Counted from the first letter of the stretch, positions 1 through 5,067 are shown. The stretch is 5,225 nt of DNA from Thermoleophilia bacterium (GCA_020845695.1 JADLFG010000041.1:1-5225), one strand, 5' to 3'. Made by a program: numbers and translations. Notes: generated from the sequence alone by a model not told the origin.

Positions 1-116
1 GCCCGGAACACCGCATCGACGGCGCGGCGCTCGAGCCCGAGATCGCGCAGATCCGACCGGGACAGCATCGCCCCGGGGGTGCGCAGCCGCTCAGCCGCGG
101 ACGGCCGCCCCGTCAC
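1..116 (-). CDS. Excisionase-like small DNA-binding protein (N-terminal part, cut by window edge)
   Basis: Only the first 38 codons are present; the gene runs off the window at position 1. The start is taken as GTG at 116-114, which overlaps the TGA of the preceding gene as GTGA, the same junction used elsewhere in this operon. A second possible start is ATG at 68-66, giving a protein that begins MLSRSD. The visible part contains SDLRDLGLERRAVDAVFR, a helix-rich segment resembling the first helices of small excisionase or AlpA-like HTH proteins of actinobacterial elements. That family match is from memory and rests on a short stretch. Proteins of this kind bind DNA and direct an integrase toward excision, or act as activators. 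Its place right after a primase-helicase fits a replication-excision-integration order. Alternative: an unrelated HTH regulator. Confidence 0.6.
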   Translation of the reverse strand, partial: MTGRPSAAERLRTPGAMLSRSDLRDLGLERRAVDAVFR

Positions 117-448
117 GGCTGCCCCCGCCCGCGATGACGCAGCCGGTCACTCACCCCGGTACCCCCCGGCGGTCTCTCTCGCGGAAACGTGGCGCGGGGC
201 AGGGGTGCGGCGGCGGTGAGGCGCCAGCCGTCGCCGACCTGCTCAACTATTCCCTGCTCGCGGGACTCGGCGAGGAGCTGCTCGAGCACGTCGGCGTCGA
301 TGCCGGCGCCGGCGGCGAGCGCGGCGACGGTGAGCGTCCCGGGAGGGGATGTCCCCGGGGACATGGGGGAGTTTCTGTAAACCTCCCCATACGCGCGCAC
401 GCGAGGCGAGTTACCGATTCTGCCCTCGGTACCCGGGGACATGGTCAC
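113..448 (-). CDS. Small winged-helix DNA-binding protein, 111 aa
   Basis: The protein is not recognised as a named family. Residues about 37-80 look like a winged helix-turn-helix: a helix TVAALAAGAGI, a longer helix DADVLEQLLAESREQGIV, then a short wing EQVGDGWRLT. This pattern is common in small regulators and in the C-terminal wings of larger DNA-binding proteins. The N-terminal 36 residues are Pro/Gly/Ser-rich and contain MSPGT twice (residues 3-7 and 29-33). The C-terminal tail is basic and Arg-rich. The start is GTG at 448, overlapping the primase TGA as GTGA; ATG at 442 is a close alternative. No good Shine-Dalgarno precedes it, so translation probably depends on coupling to the primase. 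M29 (364) is a weaker internal start. Likely role (inference): a regulator of the element or a partner of the replication protein. Confidence 0.62.
   Translation of the reverse strand: MTMSPGTEGRIGNSPRVRAYGEVYRNSPMSPGTSPPGTLTVAALAAGAGIDADVLEQLLAESREQGIVEQVGDGWRLTAAAPLPRATFPRERPPGGTGVSDRLRHRGRGQP
349..364. repeat. Perfect 16-bp palindrome inside the winged-helix gene
   Basis: ATGTCCCCGGGGACAT is its own reverse complement with no spacer. It lies within the N-terminal coding part of the winged-helix gene and abuts the hairpin at 365-388. A symmetric 16-bp site is the right size for a dimeric repressor, so it could be an operator for the encoded protein, but this is inference. GC-rich palindromes also arise by chance in such DNA. 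Confidence 0.6.
354..444. repeat. 13-bp direct repeat pair (354-366 and 432-444)
   Basis: CCCGGGGACATGG occurs at 354-366 and again at 432-444, 78 bp apart, which is 26 codons. On the minus strand both copies encode MSPGT in the same frame. The second copy spans the primase stop and winged-helix start; the first overlaps the 16-bp palindrome. This could be a duplicated binding half-site or a partial duplication of the gene start. Confidence 0.55.
365..388 (-). repeat. 10-bp-arm hairpin containing an SD-like sequence
   Basis: Arms GGGGGAGTTT (365-374) and AAACCTCCCC (379-388) flank a 4-base loop, with eight Watson-Crick pairs, one G-U and one mismatch. On the minus strand the arm at 388-382 reads GGGGAGG, a good Shine-Dalgarno sequence. 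It sits 17 nt before the internal ATG at 364, which is too far for ordinary use. In RNA the hairpin would hide this SD. A translational role is possible but unproven. Confidence 0.45.
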
Positions 449-2688
449 TTCAGCGCTACGCCCCGGTAGTTGTTCGAGCGGCCGGCGCGGGTGATTCCGC
501 GGCGTGAGAGCTGCTTACCGAGCACGCTCGCGGCGGGCGGTCGTTCGCCGATCTCCCGGCAGTACCTCTCGTACGCGTCGCGTAGGTCGGCGGGCGTGGT
601 CTCGTGGTCGTGGCCGAGCTCGCAGCGCTCGGCGAGGAACGCGCCGAGGGTGTCTTCGTCGCGGCGGTAGTCGGCGGTCGCTTGCTCGACGGCGCCTGCG
701 CTGCCGAGCCCGTGGCGCTGCCAGGCGAGGCAGCCCTGGACTGCCCACCGGAGGATGCCGGGCAGCTCGGCCTCAAGCGCCTGGTCGAGCTCCCGGTCCT
801 CCCGTCCGCGGAAGCCCACCGCGAAGGGGACGAGGCGGATGCGCCGCCAGATCGCGTCGTCGTCGCCGTCGACGCGGGGCCGGTGGTTCGTGGCGAGAAA
901 CAGCTTGAACCGGGGCCGGTACTCGAAGTGTTCGCCGTAGAGGAAGCGGGCTGCCACGGTGTCGCCTCCGGTGATCTGCTTGACGGTGGCCTCGTCGAGG
1001 CGGCGGCCTTCGCCTGATTCGGCGGCGGCGACGAGTCGGGCGCGGTGCAGTCGGGCGAGGTCGTTGCGGGGGCCGCGGTCGCCGCGGACCCTCGCGAACG
1101 TGTCGAAGGCGGCGGTTGCGGCGAGCCCGCCGAGTAGCCGCTTCACGGTCTCGAGGAAGGTGGTCTTGCCGTTGCATCCGGCCCCGTGGAGGACGAACAG
1201 GACGTGTTCGCGGGTGTCGCCGGTGAGGCTGTAGCCGACTGCTCGGCGGGTGAACTCTGCGAGCTCCTGGTCGCCGTTGAAGATCTCGAGTAGGAACCGC
1301 TGCCAGCGCTCGCAGGTCGCGTCCGGCCGGTAGGGGACGTCGGTTCCGACGCTGATCAGGTCGGCCGGGTCGTGGTCGCGTAGCTGGCCGGTGCGCAGGT
1401 CGAGGGTGCCGTTCGGGCAGGCGAGGAGCCACGGGTCGGCGTCCAGGTTGGCGGCGGTGAGCGCGAGCCCAGGCTCGGTGCCGGCGAGCTCGAGCATCCG
1501 CCGCAGTCGCGGCTCGTCCTGCGCCGCGAGCGCGTGCTTGATCGCCCGCTTGCGCTCGTCGCCGTCGAGGGTAACGGCCCGGGTCAGCATCCGCTCGACG
1601 GTCTCTTTGGCCGCGCGCATGGCGGTGCCGTCGTCGTCGGGGCGCCAGCGGCCGTCGCGCCAGGCGAGCCACTGGCGGCGCTGGACGACGTAGCGCAGCC
1701 GCCCGGTGTGGTCGTGCGCGAACATCCTCGCGTTGCCGAGGTCGGTGAGCTCGACGCGCGGCGGCTCCGGCAGACCCGCCAGCTCGAGCAGGCGGTCGCG
1801 CGCGGCAGCGAGCGCCTCCCCGGAGCGGTCCTCGCCGAGCAGTTCGAGCACGTAGTCGCTCAGGTCGAAGCCGTCGTCGCGCTCGGGGTCGAGGTCGAGA
1901 ACCCGGACGTCGGCCGCGAAACCCGCCAGGCTGCGCGCGACCCGCGCGGCGCCGCGGCGCCCCGGCTCGTCACAGTCGAAGCACACGACCGCGCGGCGCC
2001 CGGCGAACCTCCCGGCCCAGGCGTCCTGCCAGCACTCGACGCCCGGAACGCCGACGCAGGCGAGCCCGACCGAGGTTCCGGTCAGCACGTCCGGCTCGCC
2101 CTCGAGAAGAAACAGGGGCCCGCTGCCTTCGTTCACGCTCTCAGGGGCCGGGAACAGAACCCGCGGCGCGCCGCGCACGACGTACATCTTCCGCTCGCCC
2201 CGCGGTGGCTTCGGCGCGTAGCGCCCCATGTTGACGATCCGCGCCTCCGCGTCGCGCATCGGTAGCGTCATCCTGCCGTCAGCGACGCCCGCCCCGAGCA
2301 GCTCGAGAGCGTCCCGCGTCCAGGCGCGGCGGCTCAGGAACACGTCAAGCTGCTTCCCGTTGTCGAGCAGCCGCGCAGCCCACGTCGAAACCTCGGCCTC
2401 GGACGGAAGCCGGGCCGCCCCGGCGGCCGCGCCACGCCCGCCACCGGGCCGCGGCTCCCGGCACCCAACCTCGTCGGGAAACAGGTCGGCGAGCGCGAGC
2501 CCGACGCTGCGCACGACGCTCTCGGCCGGGCAGCCGGCATGACAGTGAACGAGGGCCCGGCCGTCAGCGCCCTCGCCGACGCTCAGGCTCGCGTGACGAT
2601 CCTCATGCGCCGGGCAGCGGGCGGTCCAGCCATCCCCGGAGCGCCTCACGCCCTCGAGCCGCCCGAGCAGCCGCGCAGCCGCCGTCAC
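445..2688 (-). CDS. Phage/plasmid-type primase-helicase (CHC2 zinc finger, TOPRIM, D5/SF3 helicase), 747 aa
   Basis: A fused replication protein that should synthesise primers and unwind DNA for a phage, satellite or integrative plasmid. The zinc finger has C25, H28, C49 and C53 (CPAH and CHAGC). The TOPRIM catalytic core shows LLEGEPD at 194-200 and FDCDEPG at 237-243 (D238, D240). A linker follows, then a D5_N-type region (about 415-490, including NGTLDLRTG). The SF3-type ATPase has Walker A GAGCNGKTT (502-510), an acidic Walker B-like residue near E557 in LVAAAESGE, KQITGGDTVAARF (570-582), and the sensor segment FKLFLATNHRPR (594-605) followed by DAIWRRIRLVPF. The C terminus looks like a winged-helix tail. 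GTG at 2688 is chosen because it overlaps the upstream TGA as GTGA and has GGGAGG eight bases before it; an ATG/GTG-type start at 2736 would add 16 unconvincing residues. Length and domain order match intact P4-alpha/D5-like proteins. All key motifs are present. Confidence 0.95.
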   Translation of the reverse strand: MTAAARLLGRLEGVRRSGDGWTARCPAHEDRHASLSVGEGADGRALVHCHAGCPAESVVRSVGLALADLFPDEVGCREPRPGGGRGAAAGAARLPSEAEVSTWAARLLDNGKQLDVFLSRRAWTRDALELLGAGVADGRMTLPMRDAEARIVNMGRYAPKPPRGERKMYVVRGAPRVLFPAPESVNEGSGPLFLLEGEPDVLTGTSVGLACVGVPGVECWQDAWAGRFAGRRAVVCFDCDEPGRRGAARVARSLAGFAADVRVLDLDPERDDGFDLSDYVLELLGEDRSGEALAAARDRLLELAGLPEPPRVELTDLGNARMFAHDHTGRLRYVVQRRQWLAWRDGRWRPDDDGTAMRAAKETVERMLTRAVTLDGDERKRAIKHALAAQDEPRLRRMLELAGTEPGLALTAANLDADPWLLACPNGTLDLRTGQLRDHDPADLISVGTDVPYRPDATCERWQRFLLEIFNGDQELAEFTRRAVGYSLTGDTREHVLFVLHGAGCNGKTTFLETVKRLLGGLAATAAFDTFARVRGDRGPRNDLARLHRARLVAAAESGEGRRLDEATVKQITGGDTVAARFLYGEHFEYRPRFKLFLATNHRPRVDGDDDAIWRRIRLVPFAVGFRGREDRELDQALEAELPGILRWAVQGCLAWQRHGLGSAGAVEQATADYRRDEDTLGAFLAERCELGHDHETTPADLRDAYERYCREIGERPPAASVLGKQLSRRGITRAGRSNNYRGVALK

Positions 2689-3278
2689 GGCCCGACCTCC
2701 CAGCGTTCCCGAGCCGCACGCTCGATCTCGTCCCACGGCGGCGACAGCGGAAAGCGCAGAACGTGAACCAGCGCCGCCAGCCGCCCGAGCGGAGCGACGT
2801 GACAGCTAGTTGAGCCTGGGGGTTCTGAGGGGTCGCCGCGCGCGGAAGCGAGAGCCACCCAAAACACACCAACACAACCGGTAGACGCTGGGGGTTCTGA
2901 GGGGTCGCCGCGCGCGGAAGCGAGAGCCCGCCGGAAGACCCGCCGCCGACGCGGAGCGCGCCCTCGCAGATGGCAACCGACGAGACGCGTCGGGGTCCGA
3001 GCTGCCACGGGCGTTCTCAGCCGTATGGCCTCGCCTTCAAGAACCGCAGTGAGCCGGTTCTCCGTTCTCTCATCCGGCCACTCGCCGTCCTCGGATTTGT
3101 CCCAGCCTCCGCGCTCGAGGATCTCGTACGCCTTCTTCCGCGCGTCCCCGACCAGCGGACGCTCGCTCACCCGGTGACGTTCGCAGAGCACCGGGAACAG
3201 CAAGTCAGCGAGGCTCCCGCGCGTGCATGCGGGCCCGGCCTGCTCGTCCTGGGGATGCTCGGCCTCTAGGTCACCCAT
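2685..3278 (-). CDS. Unknown 197-aa protein with an internal in-frame repeat, first gene of the primase operon
   Basis: Function not recognised. ATG at 3278 is preferred: GAGG lies 4 nt upstream, and the frame above it passes through a terminator-like hairpin. Residues 1-90 look like an ordinary soluble mixed-charge domain, with an Asp/Glu-rich stretch around GGWDKSEDGEWPDERTENRL. Residues about 91-117 are Arg-rich. ALASARGDPSEPP then occurs twice (118-130 and 142-154), 24 residues apart, encoded by identical 41-bp DNA repeats. The unit between them includes GCVGVFWV, from a G/T-rich tract. The last 35 residues look ordinary again and end WDEIERAARERWEVGP. The TGA overlaps the primase GTG as GTGA, so the frame is translated to its end and the two proteins are probably coupled. 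The repeat section may be an insertion into an older gene. Possible role (inference): accessory replication protein or a gene hosting a cis-acting site. Confidence 0.65.
   Translation of the reverse strand: MGDLEAEHPQDEQAGPACTRGSLADLLFPVLCERHRVSERPLVGDARKKAYEILERGGWDKSEDGEWPDERTENRLTAVLEGEAIRLRTPVAARTPTRLVGCHLRGRAPRRRRVFRRALASARGDPSEPPASTGCVGVFWVALASARGDPSEPPGSTSCHVAPLGRLAALVHVLRFPLSPPWDEIERAARERWEVGP
2697..2702 (-). promoter_or_regulatory. Ribosome binding site that fixes the primase start
   Basis: GGGAGG on the minus strand lies 8 nt before GTG at 2688, inside the last codons of the upstream gene. It supports the 747-aa form over the longer one starting at 2736. Confidence 0.75.
2816..2856. 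repeat. 41-bp direct repeat, copy 1
   Basis: Exact match over 41 bp to 2888-2928; the flanking bases differ on both sides. The repeat contains the palindrome CCGCGCGCGG. It can also form an interrupted stem pairing GGTTC near one end with GAGCC at the other, plus TCGC with GCGA. Copies start 72 bp apart, a multiple of three, so both read as ALASARGDPSEPP in the host gene. Confidence 0.95.
2855..2879. other. 25-nt A/C-only tract between the repeats
   Basis: The plus strand has no G or T from 2855 to 2879, with AAAA and repeated CAC/AAC steps. The 31-bp spacer is only about half G+C, well below its surroundings. Strand-asymmetric, easily melted DNA next to repeats and just upstream of a primase-helicase gene is compatible with an origin-type element, but this is inference. 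Confidence 0.7.
2888..2928. repeat. 41-bp direct repeat, copy 2
   Basis: Identical to 2816-2856, separated from it by 31 bp. No third intact copy is found one period upstream or downstream. The stretch around 2741-2762 has a loosely similar core (GCGGAAAGCG), which may be chance. Confidence 0.95.
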
Positions 3279-3346
3279 GGCGCCTCGGTTCGATCCACAG
3301 AAGAAAGCGTCGCACACTCCCCTGACGGGTGGCCTGTCTGAAACGG

Positions 3347-3374
3347 GGGAGGCCCGCTCGACGGCGGGCCTCCC
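3347..3374 (-). terminator. Hairpin terminator-like structure between recombinase and primase operon
   Basis: Perfect 11-bp arms GGGAGGCCCGC (3347-3357) and GCGGGCCTCCC (3364-3374) with a 6-base loop. On the minus strand it is followed by CCGTTT, a weak T-run; on the plus strand nothing T-rich follows. It lies 148 bp beyond the recombinase stop and 69 bp before the next start, where a minus-strand terminator would separate the two units. Confidence 0.65.
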
Positions 3375-3403
3375 ACGGCGGACCGAGCTAAGCCGAGACG
3401 CTC

Positions 3404-3421
3404 GTTGTCTAAACAGACTAC
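3404..3421. promoter_or_regulatory. 18-bp imperfect palindrome, candidate operator or recombinase site
   Basis: Arms GTTGTCT and AGACTAC flank AAAC; six of seven arm positions pair. It is one of the few A/T-containing stretches here and lies in the intergenic region between the recombinase and the primase operon. Part of it (AACAGACTAC, 3412-3421) recurs as AACAGACAAC at 4783-4792. A related TGTCTGAAAC lies at 3335-3344. Confidence 0.4.
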
Positions 3422-3473
3422 AGAACCGGCCCGACGGTGCTCGCCGAGATATCAACAGAACTCGTCGCCGGGG

Positions 3474-3500
3474 CCCCGCGCTCGATGGCCGCTCGCGGGG
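3474..3500 (-). terminator. GC hairpin just after the recombinase stop
   Basis: Arms CCCCGCG (3474-3480) and CGCGGGG (3494-3500) around a 13-base loop, 21 bp beyond the recombinase stop. No T-run follows. It may protect the transcript end or help termination, but such hairpins are frequent in DNA this GC-rich. The rest of 3279-3521 shows no gene. Confidence 0.3.
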
Positions 3501-3521
3501 GTGGGGTGCGGCGCGGTTGCG

Positions 3522-4157
3522 CTACCCGCTGAGGGCGGCGCGGACGGTGCTGGGGTACCAGCGCTTGCCGCCGCGGGCGGTCGGTACCCCGTCGCGCTCG
3601 AGCTGGGCGGCGATCGCGGGGAGGCTCGCCCCGCCGTCCCGTAGCGTTCGGATCCGTTCGCGGACGTCCGGGGGGATCGAGCGGGGCCGGCCGAGCCGGA
3701 CACCTTGCGCCCGCTTGATTGCGAGCGCGTCGCGGGTGCGTTGCCCGATTATCCTGCGCTCCCACTGGGCGGCGCTCGCCATGATCGAGGCGAGGAACTC
3801 CCCGCTCGGGGTCGAGAGGTCAACGCCGAGGTCGAGCGCGACGACGTTGAAGCCGCGCTCGCGCGCCTCGACGAGCAGCCCGGCGAAGTCAACGAGCGAC
3901 CGGGAGAGTCGGTCGAGCTTCGCGACGATGATCCCGCCCGCGTCCCCGCTTCGGCAGGCCGCGAGCGCCCGCTGTAACCCGGGTCGTCGCAGCGAGCGGC
4001 CGGAGAGCACGTCCTCCTCGACCCGCAGGAGCTGCCAGCCGCGGCGCTCGCACTCGGCCGCGATCGCCTGGCGCTGCGCCTCGAGCCCGAGCCCGGAATC
4101 GGCCTGCTCGGAGGTCGAGACCCTCACGTAGCCGATCACTGCCGCTTCGGTTCCCAC
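3522..4157 (-). CDS. Small serine recombinase (resolvase/invertase family), 211 aa
   Basis: A site-specific recombinase that cuts and rejoins DNA through a covalent serine link. The N-terminal catalytic domain (about 7-140) has YVRVSTSEQ with R12 and nucleophile S14, KLDRLSRS with R83 and R86, and the long dimer helix SGEFLASIMASAAQWERR. A short arm GVRLGRPR leads to a C-terminal helix-turn-helix (about 163-211) ending GVPTARGGKRWYPSTVRAAL. That ending resembles the start of the Recombinase domain of large serine integrases, but the protein stops there. Length fits resolvases and invertases, not large integrases. The start is GTG at 4157, without a leader, placed at the predicted transcription start. 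All catalytic residues are present, so it looks active. Its recombination site is not certain; candidates are the palindromes at 3404-3421 and 4741-4764. Confidence 0.93.
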   Translation of the reverse strand: MGTEAAVIGYVRVSTSEQADSGLGLEAQRQAIAAECERRGWQLLRVEEDVLSGRSLRRPGLQRALAACRSGDAGGIIVAKLDRLSRSLVDFAGLLVEARERGFNVVALDLGVDLSTPSGEFLASIMASAAQWERRIIGQRTRDALAIKRAQGVRLGRPRSIPPDVRERIRTLRDGGASLPAIAAQLERDGVPTARGGKRWYPSTVRAALSG

Positions 4158-4163
4158 ACCCGA

Positions 4164-4193
4164 AGCTTACAACAAACCCTCGTTTCGTGTCAA
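4164..4193 (-). promoter_or_regulatory. Leaderless promoter of the serine recombinase
   Basis: On the minus strand TTGACA (4193-4188, a perfect -35) is followed after 18 bp by TAAGCT (4169-4164), matching the actinobacterial TANNNT -10 pattern. GTG starts 6 bp later, where transcription would begin, and there is no SD nearby. This predicts a leaderless mRNA starting with GTG. The -35 overlaps the TGA of the upstream 60-aa gene. Confidence 0.7.
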
Positions 4194-4372
4194 GCGGAGT
4201 CTGACAAACCGGCTTCGAGCGCCGACAGCGCGCCCGCGAGAAAAGCGATCAGCAACGGGCCGGCCGCAAGCTCCCCCCGCTCGACAGCCTCGAGCAGCCG
4301 CCGAAGCAGCCCAGCCGTCTCAGCCTCGCCCCGACCGGCCGAACCCTTCCCCCGCCGCGCCCGTCCGCTCAC
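4190..4372 (-). CDS. Unknown 60-aa protein, coupled to the 118-aa gene
   Basis: Not recognised. GTG at 4372 overlaps the preceding TGA as GTGA and has a perfect AGGAGG (4382-4377) four bases upstream, which makes this short gene convincing. Residues 1-20 are basic and Gly/Arg-rich. Residues about 19-35 look amphipathic (ETAGLLRRLLEAVERGEL). Residues 37-54 (AGPLLIAFLAGALSALEA) are hydrophobic and could be one weak membrane helix or the core of a helical hairpin. The N terminus has no clear signal peptide. Its partner is the 118-aa gene. The length and hydrophobic end would also suit a toxin, holin-like or scaffold protein, but nothing in the sequence decides this. Confidence 0.65.
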   Translation of the reverse strand: MSGRARRGKGSAGRGEAETAGLLRRLLEAVERGELAAGPLLIAFLAGALSALEAGLSDSA

Positions 4373-4725
4373 CGGCCCTCCTGCGGGCCCCCGACGCCAT
4401 CGAGAAAGGCGAGCGCCCGCGCCGCCAGCTCCTCCAACTCGCCCGCCGACAGCTCGTCCAGCTCGTCCGCAACCGTCGCCATTCGGCCCTCGACCCGAGC
4501 CACCGGCCTACCCCAGGCGCGATCGAGCACGTGCTCGGCCGCCCGCTGACGCACCCGCTCATCGCCGGAACCGAGATTGCCCTCGAGCACTTCAAGCGCA
4601 CGCGGCACAAGCTCCTCGAGCATCTTCGCCCGCGCCTCGGCGACGGTCGGCCTGGACGGGCGCCCGCCCAGCCGGCCCGAGCGGCGACGGGCCTCAGACA
4701 GCTCCTCAGGAGTCAGACTCGGCAT
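4369..4725 (-). CDS. Unknown 118-aa charged helical protein
   Basis: Not firmly recognised. ATG at 4725 has GGAGAT (4740-4735) 9 nt upstream and begins MPSLTPEELSEARRRSGRLG. A TTG at 4833 in the same frame would add 36 residues running through the inverted repeat at 4741-4764 and is less likely. Residues 10-27 are basic and include GRLGGRPSRPT, a loop typical of DNA-associated small phage proteins. Residues 28-75 form a helical segment rich in Glu, Leu and Arg (ARAKMLEELVPRALEVLEG, then RVRQRAAEHVLDRAWGRP). The last 40 residues are acidic (ADELDELSAGELEELAARAL). The pattern recalls terminase-small-subunit-like or similar phage proteins in which a helical repeat ends in a GKP or GRP turn, but this is a loose resemblance. 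It shares a transcript with the 60-aa gene. Confidence 0.68.
   Translation of the reverse strand: MPSLTPEELSEARRRSGRLGGRPSRPTVAEARAKMLEELVPRALEVLEGNLGSGDERVRQRAAEHVLDRAWGRPVARVEGRMATVADELDELSAGELEELAARALAFLDGVGGPQEGR
4377..4382 (-). promoter_or_regulatory. Perfect ribosome binding site for the 60-aa gene
   Basis: AGGAGG on the minus strand, 4 nt before GTG at 4372 and within the end of the 118-aa gene. It is the main argument that the small downstream frame is translated. Confidence 0.7.
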
Positions 4726-4740
4726 ATCTCGGTGATCTCC

Positions 4741-4764
4741 GCGACTACTCGGAACTGTAGTCGC
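4741..4764. promoter_or_regulatory. Inverted repeat upstream of the 118-aa gene, candidate operator
   Basis: Perfect 8-bp arms GCGACTAC (4741-4748) and GTAGTCGC (4757-4764) flank an 8-base centre. It ends 15 bp before the ATG at 4725. On the minus strand it contains TACAGT, a possible TANNNT -10, so a protein bound here would block transcription; no good -35 is seen. As RNA it could instead be a 5' leader hairpin. Confidence 0.5.
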
Positions 4765-4833
4765 CGGGTCGGCTGATGCCCGAACAGACAACGGCCGCTC
4801 AGGGTCGTCCAACACAACGGCGGCAGCCGTCAA

Positions 4834-4852
4834 GGCTGACTACGGGCTGACT
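4834..4852. repeat. GGCTGACT repeated with an 11-bp period
   Basis: GGCTGACT at 4834-4841 and 4845-4852, followed by a partial GACTGACGG. The period is close to one helical turn, as in small iterons or tandem operator sites, but only two short copies exist. Confidence 0.4.
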
Positions 4853-5050
4853 GACGGGGGGTGGCGCTGTCCGCGGCGCCCGCCCTGACCGGGAGGCGGT
4901 CCGCCGCGTCGACGGGCGCGTCCGCCCGTAGCCCGGGTCCACCCGGGGCCGTGGGAGCCCCGTGGAGGCGACGCGGCAGCCCCGCCCATGCCCCCGCACC
5001 CCCGGCCAGGGCGGGGAGCGCGTTCCCTGCCGCCGCGGCGGCCCGCCCTA

Positions 5051-5067
5051 CCGGGGGCATCCCCCGG
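5051..5067. repeat. Short perfect hairpin CCGGGGG/CCCCCGG
   Basis: Arms at 5051-5057 and 5061-5067 with loop CAT. Strong pairing, no T-run on either side. Probably compositional, within a run of G and C blocks. Confidence 0.4.

Noticed and set aside
773..1672. 299-aa minus-strand frame within the primase gene
   Set aside because: It overlaps the helicase domain in another frame and translates to almost only Arg, Pro, Ala and His.
1534..2265. 243-aa plus-strand open frame
   Set aside because: Antisense to the primase TOPRIM/linker region; its codon pattern is the mirror of the real gene and no motif is present.
2689..2736. Longer primase start adding 16 residues
   Set aside because: GTG at 2688 has GGGAGG eight bases upstream and the GTGA overlap, and the conserved domain begins right after it.
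2816..2928. A true CRISPR array
   Set aside because: Only two repeats, 41 bp is long for CRISPR, both copies are in frame in a translated gene, and no cas gene is in the window. Kept as a finding, not as a CRISPR feature.
3279..3455. Longer start (TTG) for the 197-aa gene
   Set aside because: The extension would run through the terminator-like hairpin at 3347-3374 and gives a basic, non-domain-like peptide; ATG at 3278 is better placed.
3223..4131. 302-aa open frame on the plus strand opposite the serine recombinase
   Set aside because: It is antisense to a clear recombinase gene, has an Arg/Ser/Pro-rich translation without domains, and is typical of spurious open frames in GC-rich DNA.
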